From contig CM047810.1 in assembly GCA_026214975.1 (NCBI GenBank), positions 92,644,316 to 92,708,315 of the forward strand: a stretch of DNA of 64,000 nucleotides, given 5' to 3'. Below the pieces are notes generated by a model. That model was not told the DNA's origin. It did not search any database and saw only the letters and a list, made by a program, of their open reading frames with translations. Made by a program: the position numbers and the translations under genes. This document shows positions 1 through 10,756 of the stretch, one piece after another. Numbering within the stretch: the first letter of the stretch is position 1; each line of letters starts with the position of its first letter. The DNA is from Gentiana macrophylla. Its lineage: Eukaryota; Streptophyta; Magnoliopsida; Gentianales; Gentianaceae.

Positions 1-1
1 T

Positions 2-225
2 TACCCGGTTGAGGTTGAGAAGAGTGATGATGGTGTTTGGTCGTGGAAGTACGTAGGATGTGAAACAGACGAAGTGACGACTATTTTAATCGTTCCAAAA
101 AACATTTCATTTGATGGATTGTATGACGAGGTGAAAGAAGAGTTGGAAATTGATACAAGGTTGTATGATTTTCAGATGAAAATTATGGGCCCCGTTAGTA
201 AAGCTAGACCGATGCTACTTAATGG
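2..225 (+). pseudogene. MULE transposase, N-terminal fragment
   Basis: An open frame entering from the left edge reads YPVEVEKSDDGVWSWKYV and continues through VPKNISFDGLYDEV to KARPMLLNG. This resembles the region before the catalytic domain of plant Mutator-like transposases. It stops where a TGATAAG-type LTR begins. The catalytic part resumes about 3.9 kb downstream in the same orientation, so both are probably halves of one transposase split by an insertion. The segment expected between them is missing. The family assignment rests on general resemblance and on the MULE domains at 4.1-5.3 kb, not on a catalytic motif in this piece. Confidence 0.5.
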
Positions 226-1752
226 TGATAAGTGATGAGAGCCAACTTTCCTTCATTTCCTACATGATTCTACCTTTGTTATGACTTACTTGATGCACTT
301 TTGGGGTAGTTGAGTGATTTATTAGGCGTTTTCACCATTTCTTTCACTCCAAGGTCAAAGACGAATTAGTCCTAAAATCTCGTCACTTTTGGTGAATTAA
401 TGCATATTTCATACCTATTTTATCTTACGGGAGTTATGCGTGGTATTTTTGGTGATGCTTGCAGGATATAGGTTCATTTTGATCCCGGAAAAACAGGCAT
501 TGATGATGGAAAGATGATTTCGAGAGGTGGAAGCATGCATCCGAAGCTAAAGAGTGAAACGGATCGAGAATCGTTGATGTTATCGTGCTTCTGTGAATTA
601 ATCTGCATTTTGAGCTATCATGGAGGCATTTTATGGCATTTTACATTCAGCGTTCTCATGCGCAAGCATGCACACTCCATGCGCAAGCATGGAGTCAATT
701 TTTCTGATTGGCTGAACCTTTTTGATGTCGGTTTTTGGGTCTATAAAAAGCCAATTAAATCGAATTTTATACTCACTTCTTCAGAATTTAATTTTTTCTT
801 CAGTTTTTAGGTTTATTTTCTCCAAAACACTCTAGAATTTATTTTTTCTTGCATCCAATTACTTCAAAATTGCTAGGATTGTTGATTTTTTTTTTTGCAA
901 GTTCTTGATTGTGGATCGCTTTCAAACTATTGGTAATTTATTTTTCTTATCTTTTATCATGCTTTCTTCCGTTTCTTTTATGATTTCTTGTTTCGTTCTT
1001 GTTATTATGCGTAGCTAAATTTTTGATAGCTAAATTATGTGATAGAACTACGAAATTGATGCCTAAATGATGGTCTAGGGATGAGTAGAGCTTAAAAGTT
1101 AAATCTTTTGAATTGTTGTGTCCTAAAATTTGATCTCAATGCTTGAATTAATTTGATCACCTAATTCATGATCCTACACACGAACTCTATAAATGTATTT
1201 TGCGAGAGAGTGTGCGAACTAGAGTTTTAGGATTGCCATGCACGAACTAGTCGAGTTTTTCGTAGCCTATTCCTTGGTAATGTTGTTCTAGCTAAGCCGT
1301 GAACTCGGTGGATGCGGAGCGTCCCATAGTTATTAATCATATTAGGTCAATTAAATCCCATAGAGGGGACTGTTGAACCGAATATAGGGTAACTAGGTTG
1401 TGGTATTAGCGCATAGGGACCAGTTTAGGAGATTGCACCCACAACATATTCATTAGAAACTATTGGTTAGCTGGTAGGTTAAGGCTCGTCCCTAGTGATT
1501 CGGTTAAGGTGTTAAGAGTAGTGTTCTTGATCATAATTTAGCTATTCCTTTATTCATATATTTTAAAGTCATCATTTTTATTTTCTTAGCTATAGTTAAT
1601 TACTTCCACCAATATTTGTGAGCCTGAACTATATACAAAAGTGATTGTGGTACTTGACTAATTCCTCGTGGGATACAACCTTGCTCGCCGTTGTAGTACA
1701 ACCGACCCGGTACTCTGCCGGTTAAAGTTGGTTGACTATAATTTGGCCATCA
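226..1752 (+). repeat. 5' LTR of a Tat/Athila-like Ty3 element
   Basis: The block starts TGATAAGTGATGAG and ends GGCCATCA, five bases before a tRNA-Asp-type primer site. A TATA box (CTATAAAAAG, 741-750) lies at a promoter-like position. The LTR is about 1.5 kb. The start could be 226 or 233, because both TGATAAG and TGATGAG are plausible ends. No second copy exists in the window, so the boundaries are not confirmed by LTR-LTR comparison. Confidence 0.6.
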
Positions 1753-1757
1753 AGTTT

Positions 1758-1780
1758 TAGGCGCCGTTCTTTGGGAATCG
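1758..1780 (+). other. Primer-binding site, tRNA-Asp type (degenerate)
   Basis: The site reads TAGGCGCCGTTCTTTGGGAA. Plant tRNA-Asp-primed Ty3 elements have TGGCGCCGTTGCCGGGGA here. The GGCGCCGTT core is kept, with substitutions on both sides. The position just after the LTR end supports the call and fixes the element's orientation as plus. Confidence 0.6.
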
Positions 1781-1937
1781 GTTGATATCGAGAAAATCTT
1801 TGGAGTATTTAGGATTAGGTCTTTTATTTTTATTTTTTTATTTTGATGTTTTGTTGAAGAGTCACACCACTACTCTGGTAATGGTAGTGACTTGATACCT
1901 TGATTGTGTTCTTGTTTTTTCCCCCTAAGTCACATAT

Positions 1938-2270
1938 ATGGATCCATATGGCCAATGTGGCTCTTTCCCTTACTCATTTGGAGGATTTAATTTTGGTGGT
2001 ATGGGTTTTGGAGCACAACCATATTATCAGTTCAACCCATACACATCACCATGCAACAACGAGTGGGAGAGTCCTCCAAGTTATCAGTTTCACCACCCCG
2101 ATGGTTATCCGCAATATTTTCAGCCGCCACAGGTTACTCCACCGCCGAAGAGCACAACCGAGATTTTGTTGGAGCAACTTAGTCAGGATCTAAAAGAATT
2201 GAAGGATTCCCAACACCGCTTGGAATCTGAGGTGGTTGATTCTGGCAAGCCGGGTAGGGCAATTGGTTGA
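1938..2270 (+). CDS. Hypothetical 110-aa Gly/Pro/Tyr-rich protein in the Ty3 element
   Basis: The frame starts MDPYGQCGSFPYSFGGFNFG shortly after the primer site, where gag would begin. The first 70 residues are rich in Gly, Phe, Tyr, Pro and Gln. The C-terminal part (TTEILLEQLSQDLKEL) is heptad-like and probably helical. Such low-complexity frames are common in non-autonomous Ty3 elements. There is no zinc knuckle or other gag signature, so function is unknown. An overlapping frame from 1900 is a shadow. Confidence 0.35.
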   Translation: MDPYGQCGSFPYSFGGFNFGGMGFGAQPYYQFNPYTSPCNNEWESPPSYQFHHPDGYPQYFQPPQVTPPPKSTTEILLEQLSQDLKELKDSQHRLESEVVDSGKPGRAIG

Positions 2271-4129
2271 GAAGAGGATGCTTGAGAGGAGCATTAAAAA
2301 AGAAAGTTTTTCAATCTCCACCGTCTCTCCACGAGGTAATCACTCTGAGGAATGCCATTAAAAAGTTATGAATCATGCCCCATTGAATTATCAATTCCTT
2401 CTTCAGTGAGCCCTGTTGAGACATTGGTTTCGGTGAGTCATTTTAAGTCTTTTGATATTTTTGTTGAGCCAACTTGTTACTACGTGGTGCTTGAATCACT
2501 ACTAATTGGCATATGCTCTATTTCGGGGAAAGTGAATTCGTTGTGTTGCATGATGAATTTCTCGAACCAATCTTGGTGGAGGGGATTGAGCCCCTTGTCT
2601 TTCTTTTGCCATTTTGAGGGGGTGCTCAATTCCTATGATTTATGTAGGGAGACGCAACGGTGTGCTCTTCTTTGGTATACTATCCTTAGCATTATTGGAG
2701 GTGGAAAGTCGAGCTAAGGACTTTAAACTTAGAATGTTTTAGGTATGTTGTTTTTATTTTCACTCGTATTTCTATGTTTCTTTTTTAATTTCTTAATAAT
2801 TCGAGCTAACGACAATAACCAAAAGCGCTTATGGGAGGCAACCAACTTTTTTTCCCTTAGGTTTTTAGGCGTGTTTTTTTTTAGAATTGTGATGAAAATT
2901 TGACCACTCATCTTGAATTCTATTGCATTAGTTGTGATAACCCATATTTTATATACTTTATACATCTCCATACTTGTGCTTACCTACGATTAAGCTTCCG
3001 GCCTTTCGTCGTAGTGGTTTCTTGGTTGTTTTATTGTGATTACACAGGTACCCTGGGAGATACATTGGCGGTTATCCATCTGGCATAGTTGCGCCCATTT
3101 GCTAGTTCAGCTAAGTCTTTCTTTCTTTTACTTTATCACTCACACACCGAGGACGGTGTTCCGTTTTAAGTGGGGGGTGGTAGACTTAACTTCACTTGTC
3201 TACATGTGCTTTAATTTTTTGCATCGAATAAGTTATATGCTTATGTCTGGTCCAATTGAGTGAAACTTGAGCCATTTTAAAAAGAATTCATGACTTTGGT
3301 GTTGCGTATCCTATGTGAGTCATCATATTCTTTGGTTAATTATTAGTCAATGGTTGAATGCATGCGAGTCAAACCTTTATCTTGTTGCGGAAATTGTATT
3401 CTATGCACATAATAGCCTCTCTTTCATGAATTGTGGTTGGTTAGTGAATGCTTATAAATGACATAGACATTAATATGTTACCTAGAACTTATACCATTAA
3501 CTTCGAGGCGAAATAGAAAGGTCAATCTTGGTAGACTAAGGGATGACGATCCTGGCATTTCTTTGACTCAACGAGAGCCAAATAGCCAACCCTATACATA
3601 ATTTCCACAAAAACCCCTCTAAGCCTTTGTAGGGTGGTTAGACCACCACCCGAACTTTAGCATTCATTGATTAGCCTATAATTACCGACCCTTAGCCTTT
3701 ATATGTGGTCTACGTTTCTTTGGCACTCTACGAGTGAGTTTAATCTTATTTTGGGCATACTTGCTAGCACAAGTGTGGGGTGGCAAAGATGTGTATCAAA
3801 GTATGGTGTTGGTGAATCTTTTGTACTACGAATGAGAATGGGTAGCAAAAAGTGTTGATGTTTGGTTTAATAAAAGAAAAAGAAAAAGAAAAAAATGAAT
3901 AAAGTGTTGAATAAAGTTGAGCCAAAGTTTGCCAAAAAAAGGGATATGTATTAATTCTTCCAAAGTGGCGTTGGTGGACGAGTTTTCATTGAATTATGTT
4001 TGGATTTGAGAGTAAAGAAGGAGAATGCTTGCTTGAACCAAGCTAATGAGGTGAGTTTTGAGGCAAGTTCAAGAAGTTTTGATTAAGCTCACTCGTTTTC
4101 TCCTTTGATATTCCTTTTTCCCTTTCGTT

Positions 4130-5535
4130 TTTCTCTAAAGGAAACGATGAGTTTTTATATTGTTTTATGGCACTTGGTGCAAGTATAGAGGGGTTCAAGT
4201 ATATGTGGCTAGTCGTTTCTATGGATGGAACACATTTGAAAATGCGTTACAAAGGGGTTCTACTTGTGGCAATGTGTGAAGATGGAAACGGTCAAATATT
4301 TTCAATTGTGTGGGTTGTTGTTGATTCTGAAAACATTACTCATGGACCTGGTTTTTCACAAAGTTAAAATCCATTATAGGTGACATCGGCGATGTATCAA
4401 TAATTTTTGATCGTGCTGACAGTATCAAAACAACATTCAGTAATGTGTTTGAGAATGCGCACCATGGATTTTGTGTTTATCACATCCAAAAGAATTTGAG
4501 GAGTCATTATCCTGGTCGCAATGTGTCGACGTTTTTTATGCCAGCTGCAAAGGCCTATATTGTTTCAGAGTTTAAGGTGCACTGGGAAAAATTATCTGCA
4601 ATATGTGATAAACTTGACGAGTATTTGGAAGAAGCATCATTTCCTTTCTGGTCTAGATCTCAGTTTAAAGGTTTACGGTACAATATAATGACAACTAACC
4701 ATGCCGAGTCTTTAAACAACAAGTTATTGTGTGCTCGGGAATTTTCAATAGTTGGTTTGCTTGAACGTATCTGGGAGGTTTTACAGCAGTGGTTTGGTGA
4801 ACGAAGTAAACGTGGTGAAGAATGTGTTTCTATGCTCACTCCGAAAGGAGAAGAATGAATGCCAAAAAGATACAACAGACAAGGACGGAGCCAGGGTTTC
4901 AACTTCGGGTAGGCTAATGGATAATTTTTAAATTATCGGGTGGGCTGTATTAACATAATTTGAGGGATTAAAACAGATTACGTATATTTTTTAGTGTAAT
5001 TTTTTTCGTTCGGGTGGACTTAGCCCCCCTCAATTCATACACAGCTACGTCTTTGACAACAGAGTACGGAAGTTCAAGGTTAATGTAGTTTCTCCCGTAA
5101 AGTATGAAGTGTTTGACAACGATACTATGTTGACTTACATTGTTGAGTTGGTTGTTTTCAAGTGTACATGCAAGAAATTCGATTTAGATAGGTTTACATG
5201 CTATCATGCTGTTTCTGTGGCCAAGCACATAGGGAATCACGGATACGACTATTGCACTCGGTATTATAGGAGCGAATATTGAAGGAAAGCTTATTCTCAA
5301 TGCGTGTTCCCCTTGATAAATGAACAGTTGTTGTGAGTATCACATTGATGTGCTTAAGGAAGGTTTTGGCACCGACGGTGACAAAGAGACTATCCGGACG
5401 TCCATCAAAGAAAGAATTCTACGGAGGCGGAAAAGGGTTATACAACGTGGTAAATGCAAGAAAGCAGGCCATAATAAAACTAGTAGTTCGCGATTGATTG
5501 GCGAAGATGATGGTGGCAGTGATGTTTCTTTTTAG
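4130..5535 (+). pseudogene. MULE transposase, DDE and SWIM domains
   Basis: Mutator-like transposases cut and paste DNA with an RNase H-fold DDE domain. Here the frame reads FMALGASIEGF and then SMDGTHLKMRYKG (first catalytic Asp). After a frameshift near 4330 it gives IIFDRADSI (second Asp), HHGFCVYHIQKNL (the conserved C/H insert), AAKAYIVSEFK (likely catalytic Glu) and TTNHAESLNNKL. A SWIM finger follows at 5163-5207 (CTC, nine residues, CYH). The frame is broken by the frameshift, by the MITE at 4880-5055 and by later stops. The basic tail to 5535 (RRRKRVIQRGKCKKAGHNKT) resembles a transposase C-terminus. The element is dead, but its domain order is clear. Confidence 0.85.
4880..5055. mobile_element. 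hAT-type MITE inside the MULE transposase
   Basis: A 176-bp insert is flanked by exact 8-bp direct repeats ACAACAGA (4872-4879 and 5056-5063). Its ends are imperfect inverted repeats: CAAGGACGGAGCCAG on the left and, on the reverse strand of the right end, CAAAGACGTAGCTGT. The 8-bp duplication and short size point to a non-autonomous hAT-superfamily element. It has no coding capacity and splits the transposase frame. Confidence 0.85.
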
Positions 5536-5545
5536 CGTATCTCAA

Positions 5546-5800
5546 AGTATGTTGTGTTAAGTATGTTGTGTTGTAACTGGTCTTATAACAAGTTGAAGTA
5601 TGCTGTGTTTTAAGTATTCTAATAACTTTGTTGTGTTGTAATTGGTTTTATAACAAGTTTAAGTATGTTATCTTGTAACTGGTATAATAACAAGTTTAAG
5701 TATGTTGTTTTGTAACTGGTATAATAACAAGTTTAAGCATGTTTTGTTGTAAGTGGTAACAATTTCAAGTATGTTAAGTTATAACTGCTAACAATTTCAA
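5546..5800. repeat. Degenerate ~37-bp tandem repeats after the transposase
   Basis: Units of the form AAGTATGTTGTNTTGTAACTGG followed by TATAATAACAAGTTT recur, with clear starts at 5661, 5698 and 5735 (period 37) and more divergent copies on both sides. The array lies just 3' of the transposase and may be subterminal MULE sequence. Confidence 0.65.
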
Positions 5801-5878
5801 ATAAATTGTGTTTTAAACTGGCAAAAGTGAAAATATCAATAGTTAATGAAACCAAGAACTGGTAAAACACAATGTTTG

Positions 5879-6160
5879 TTAATTACCAACATGGAATACA
5901 AAATACATAATAATACAACCCCCTATAATAGTCAATAATTTCTTTTTCATTGAATGTGATTCGTTCTTCTTCCTACGCTTCTCAATTAGTGTTTCAGTAC
6001 GATCAATCATGTCTTTGTCCTTCCTCCCCATTTGAGTTGTGATCTCCAAAAGTTTCATTAACTCGGTAACATTGATCTCAACTTGTTCCATTTTTTCCAC
6101 GTCCATTTTTCGCTTGTTCTTTAACAATTCAATCTCATTTGATTGACACCTACTTTCCAC
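5879..6160 (-). CDS. Hypothetical 93-aa protein, coiled coil plus C-terminal membrane segment
   Basis: The protein is highly charged, with a heptad-like stretch (EKMEQVEINVTELMKLLEI). It ends in a hydrophobic segment, LLTIIGGCIIMYFVFHV, which could anchor the C-terminus in a membrane. This architecture resembles the tail of GRF-zinc-finger-like proteins often found in plant transposons, but no Cys-rich GRF motif is readable upstream (6160-6600). It may be the 3' end of a decayed MULE passenger gene. Confidence 0.25.
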   Translation of the reverse strand: MESRCQSNEIELLKNKRKMDVEKMEQVEINVTELMKLLEITTQMGRKDKDMIDRTETLIEKRRKKNESHSMKKKLLTIIGGCIIMYFVFHVGN

Positions 6161-7160
6161 ACCAAGTTTAAGGAGTTATTGACAGGTTCTTATGTCCCGG
6201 TATATGAAGACAATTCATCGTGCCAAAGGAAAAATTTTCATCTGAGTTCATGCAAGCAAGATAAGAAATTAAACCAGTGAATAAAAAAATTATTATTGTA
6301 TCAATGCAGCTGGAATTATAAAAAAAACAATTCGAGTCAAGAGAATTCATACTGGGTATAAATCGCAAGTAAAGAACTTTCTGTCTGGGTACTTCTTTAT
6401 ACCAGATGTCATCAATTTAGTTGGAATGCCACACTTGAAAAATATATTCCCATGAAATAGCTGAGCTTCGTTTATGTTGGTAGAAGATTCAGAAATCGTC
6501 TAACATCCAGCTTCGTTTTGATTCATATTCTTAAAGAAAGTGGGGGAATTGCAAACATTCAATGAAATACGGTCTCAAATATTTGTCCAAGTTCAGATGA
6601 TAAAACTTAGATACGTGTCCAAATTCAAAAGTTCAAAATTATTACAGGGGAAAAAAACAGGGGATGGATAAAGCAAACTAACTTAAACAAGCCATTCTGA
6701 TAACAACCATATCCTCCTTTAACAACGGATATGTCAATATCAAACAATCGTCTTAGTATTTAATCAAAGTTCCACCAATATTGATCACAAAGTCATATGC
6801 TAAATAGAAAGTTAAGTTCAAAACGTTAATTTTAGTCAAACAAAGAATCAATCAGATTTTAGTTTGAGGAAATACTACGGTCCAGTCAATAACGAAAAAC
6901 TGGACGGTCTAGTTTCCCGTTAGATAAACATAAAAAGTTGCAGAGCCATTGGATCTATTTGGTGGACTGTTACTTATTATGTTCCATTAAATTTGCTTTT
7001 ACCGGTTGATTAAGTCATCGGTTGTACTATTAAAAAGATTCATCAACCAAATTCCAAAATACAGTGCTCTTCAAGTGAATGTTCTAGCTGGGGCTAGGCT
7101 ATTTAAAGATCCTAAAATCGTTATATATATCTGTTGACTAATATGTTCACAATTGAAATT
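6161..7160. other. No recognisable gene
   Basis: AT-rich DNA without a convincing coding frame. It may include the right end of the MULE, but no inverted-repeat terminus matching the left side can be seen because the left end lies outside the window. Confidence 0.4.
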
Positions 7161-7537
7161 TCTCTCACTTTTAATTTGATGTTATTGGATCTTTTTTGGA
7201 ACCAACTTCACCGGTCGATGCCGGACTTCATTGCCGGAGCTGGAAGTGTTTACAGCTATGGAAAACAACTTCACTGGAAGCATCCCTCTAGGACTAAGGA
7301 CACGCGGAAATCTTCAAAATCATGACCTAAGCTCGAACAGATTAATGGGAACCATACAACCAAACCTATCTGTTGAAAAAAAAAACTGCTGGCAAGTTTC
7401 TATTCGGCCCGATTCCTAATACTTTGGGTCAATGTGAGTCACTGTATCGAATTCGGATTGGTGAAAACTATCTAAATGGATTAGTTCCAGAAAGGCCTTT
7501 GAATTTGCCTATAGTTGAAATTTCCTATAGCCAATAG
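7161..7537 (+). pseudogene. CLV1/BAM-type LRR receptor kinase relic
   Basis: The translated pieces follow the LRR region of BAM1-like receptor kinases: LLDLFWNQLH, then MPDFIA, then after a frame change PELEVFTAMENNFTGSIP and LDLSS-like HDLSSNRLMGTI. After another shift comes FGPIPNTLGQCESLYRIRIG followed by ENYLNGLVPE. About four leucine-rich repeats survive in order. At least two frameshifts, an A-rich insertion near 7378 and a stop at 7535 make it non-functional, and no kinase domain or signal peptide is present. In intact family members these repeats form the extracellular face that binds CLE-type peptides. Probably a gene fragment moved here by a transposon or left by decay. Confidence 0.75.
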
Positions 7538-8723
7538 TATTTGAATTCGACGGAGGTTAATCTCTTTTCTTAGAAAAAAAATATTATTGTTTTTTTTTTT
7601 TGACAAATTGTTTACCGATTTTGCTGGTTGAAATGATTGATTAGGTATGTTAATGTACATATTATTTATGGTGTACTAAAAAGTGATCCAACGCATGTAA
7701 TTATTTATATATTTTTTCAACGCTAGAAATTAAAAAAACTGGACTATTAGAAACTGGATTGTAGCTGTGCTCTCTAGTTTGTTCACCAGAAAGTTCAAAA
7801 CTTATAATTTAGTTAATATATTGTGCTAAAGAAATGATTACTATCTTCCCGTTACAACACATTTTTCTTCACAAATAAAGAGTAGCAACATTGATTAGAT
7901 ATTTGTTCTTTCGAACGAGACAAAGCAAAGAAATCACTTTTCAAAACAACCACATCAAATACCTGCAAATTCATGAAAGAGTAAGCACATGGGGTTGTTT
8001 ATGTCAGAATTGGATTGAAACACCCTTAGTAACGACAAACATAAATTAATCAAATAAGAATTTAACTTTTTAAGGTTGAATATATACTACAAATAACACG
8101 GGTTGAAATACCTGCGAATTCCTGAAAATATTGCTCCAAGCGATTGATTATGGATGGAATAAGGTAATTTAGGGTTCTTGAGGAGAGAGAAGGGGGAGAA
8201 GGTGACAGCGGTGGAAGGGGACAGAACCGGAAAATTCGATGAATGAAGGATGAGAGAGGAGTTCCTATGCTCTAATTACTCAGCCCCCATCATCAATTCT
8301 TTTGAAATTTGAAAGAAAATTCAAATTTTGGGGAAAAGGTAGCGGGAAACGAAAATTAGGGTAATGAATTGGGGAAATTTCTGGAGGGAAACAAACGAAT
8401 TTGGGTGGTAAGCAACAATACCGTACATATCTTTTTTATATAACAACAATACATATGTATATAGTGAAATAAGTAATAATTATTACAACAAAGTAACAAT
8501 GAAATATATAATAATAACATTATCGAATATATCATGCATTATTATGCATTACAATAAGAAAACATAAGATATTACCAAAAAAAATTAAAAAAACATATCT
8601 TACAATAAACGATTAAAATACAATATCTTACAATAAACAATAACCACATGAAATAAAAGAAATTACCAAATCTATTACAATAAACGATATTACAATAACA
8701 CAAGTTCGTTAATACATTATGAT
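7538..8723. other. No recognisable gene
   Basis: AT-rich DNA with purine-rich patches (8180-8400) and runs of short A/T repeats (8430-8720). No coding or RNA gene is supported. The GA-rich segment near 8185-8250 could be an old untranslated leader, without further evidence. Confidence 0.4.
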
Positions 8724-9410
8724 TCATGATTCGATAATCTCATCAGTCATATAAAACTCTACACCAGCTTGCTCTGCTATGGCGGTGATGAATGTCCCGT
8801 AAGGAAGTCCGATTTCACGTGTACTCTCGGTCACTCTTCTAATTTCACAAAACATTATGTCAGTAACATCAATAGGTGTATTAGTCATGATAGTATGAAT
8901 GAGGAGAAGTTGTTGTCCTGAGACGGTGTACGAATGACGAGGTGGCAATAACCTAAATTTGGACAAAGCAGCGCCAATATTCACTTTCACCGGCCATGAG
9001 GCTAAGCGGCAAAGCAAGCTTGTTGTAATCATCATTTTGAATCAAAGCGCACCGGGCAAATGAAATGCACGGCGACACAGAAACACGAGTCTCGTCAGCG
9101 TACTCAACATCAATAGGCATAGAAGAAGCAATAGGTAAACAAAGATAGTTGTTAAGAAAAGTACGACTGTAATCCACGCGGACTCCACGTACAATTAACA
9201 GTTATCAGGCATAGAAGAAGCACTGCAATAAAATTCATGTACCATGTCAACATTGACACGAACATGGTGTTAAGGTAACCTTTTCCAGCCTCGATTGGCC
9301 AAGCGGCGATGAATGCGTCTCATTTCGTATGGGGCTCGACCCATTACAACCAAGAATTGTTCTTTTGGATGGATGTACCGCATCTCTCAGTTAACCACGA
9401 ACATTCTTGC
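8724..9410 (-). pseudogene. Putative plant transposon protein (PF20167-like), decayed
   Basis: Read on the minus strand, the pieces run NVDMVHEFY, LYVRGVRVDYSRTFLNNYL, then SKFRLLPPRHSYTV, LLLIHTIM, IMFCEIRRV and GLPYGTFITAIAEQAGVEF. This order matches the plant-specific transposon protein domain often fused to Ty3 gag or found alone in retroelements. Several frame changes (near 9000 and 9170-9230) and stops break it. The biochemical role of this family is not known. No LTR or terminal repeat is visible around it. Confidence 0.65.
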
Positions 9411-9656
9411 CAACCCCAAGTTCTCAAAATGATTAGGGTGTACGTCGTTGAACACATCATCGACTATGTGATACCGAATTCCCTCATAGTCATGAAAACG
9501 GTATATGTGGTTAGTGAATGGGAGTAACTGATGTTGGGTATGTCGTGGCATTTTTTTGAGGTGAAAATTGTTTGTGTTATGTTTGGATGAATGATATGAG
9601 AAGTGTTTGTGTTATGTTTGCAAGTGGACCTTTATATAGTGAAGTGGCCCTTGTCA

Positions 9657-10756
9657 TCTCGGGTTAATGTAGGGGTATCGTGTTTATAACACTCGTTTTG
9701 GATTACCAAACGTTATTCCACTTTGTCATCTCGGGTTAATGCAGGGGTATCGTGTTTATCACACTCGTTACGGATTACCAACCGTTATTCCACTTTGTCA
9801 TCTTGGGTTAATGTAGGGGTATCATGTTTATCACACTCGTTACGGATTACCAAACGTTATTCCACTTTGTCATCTCGGATTAATGTAGGGGTATCGTGTT
9901 TATCACACTCGTTACGGATTACCAAATGTTATATCGGGTTAATGCAGGGGTATCGTGTTTATCACACTCGTTTTGGATTACCTGATGTTATCTCGGGTTA
10001 ATGTAGGGGTATCGTGTTTATCACACTCGTTACGGATTACCAAACGTTATTCTACTTTGTCATGTCAGGTTAATGCAGGGGTATCATGTTTATCACACTC
10101 GTTACGGATTACCAAATGTTATCTCGGGTTAATGCAGGGGTATCGTGTTTATCACACTCGTTTTGGATTACCTGATGTTATCTCGGGTTAATGCAGGGGC
10201 ATCGTGTTTATCACACTCGTTGCGGATTACCAAACGTTATTTAACTTTGTTATGTCGGGTTAATGCAGGGGTATCGTGTTTATCACACTCGTTACGGATT
10301 ACCAAACATTATTCCACTTTGTCATGTCGGGTTAATGCAGGGGTATCGTGTTTATCACACTCGTTTTGGATTACCAAATGTTATCACGGGTTAATGCAGG
10401 GGTTTCATGTTTATCACACTCGTTACGGATTACCAAACGTTATTCCACTTTGTCATCTCAGGTTAATGCACGGGTATCGTATTTATCACACTCGTTACGG
10501 ATTACCAAATGTTATCTCGGGTTAATGCAGGGGTATCGTGTTTATCACACTCGTTACGGATTACCAAATGTTATCTCGGGTTAATGCAGGGGTATCGTGT
10601 TTATCACACTCGTTACGGATTACCAAATGTTATCTCGGGTTAATGCATGGGTATCGTGTTTATCACACTCTTTTTGGATTACCTGATGTTATCTCGGGTT
10701 AATGTAGGGGTATCGTGTTTATCACACTCGTTACGGATTACTAAATGTTATCTCGG
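9657..10756 (+). repeat. Minisatellite with 59- and 72-bp units
   Basis: Seventeen units and a partial one share TCGGGTTAATGCAGGGG and ATCACACTCGTTACGGATTA. Starts are at 9657, 9729, 9801, 9873, 9932, 9991, 10063, 10122, 10181, 10253, 10325, 10384, 10456, 10515, 10574, 10633, 10692 and 10751 (partial). Ten units are 59 bp and seven are 72 bp. The long form has 13 extra bases (TTCCACTTTGTCA) and nearly always AACG where the short form has ATG. All three frames stay open over long stretches because of the repeat, which explains the reading frames seen there. There are no unique spacers, so it is not a CRISPR-like array. Confidence 0.95.

Larger units (their letters stand above)
1753..4130 (+). 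mobile_element. Internal region of a non-autonomous or truncated Ty3 element
   Basis: No reverse transcriptase, integrase or protease motif is visible. Two stretches, at 2708 (GTCGAGCTAAGGAC) and 2800 (TCGAGCTAACGAC, followed by GCGCTTATGGGAGGCAACC), match a conserved 3' segment typical of Tat/Athila-related elements. Purine tracts of polypurine-tract type occur at 3168 (AAGTGGGGGGTGG) and 3774 (AAGTGTGGGGTGG). No 3' LTR follows, and transposase coding sequence resumes at about 4130. The right end has therefore been lost together with part of the host MULE. Confidence 0.55.

Noticed and set aside
9657..10756. CRISPR-like array or a repeat-protein gene (several long frames with RVNAGVSCLSHSLRIT repeats)
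   Set aside because: Units are head-to-tail with no unique spacers, and frames are open only because the repeat happens to lack stops; frames start and end arbitrarily.
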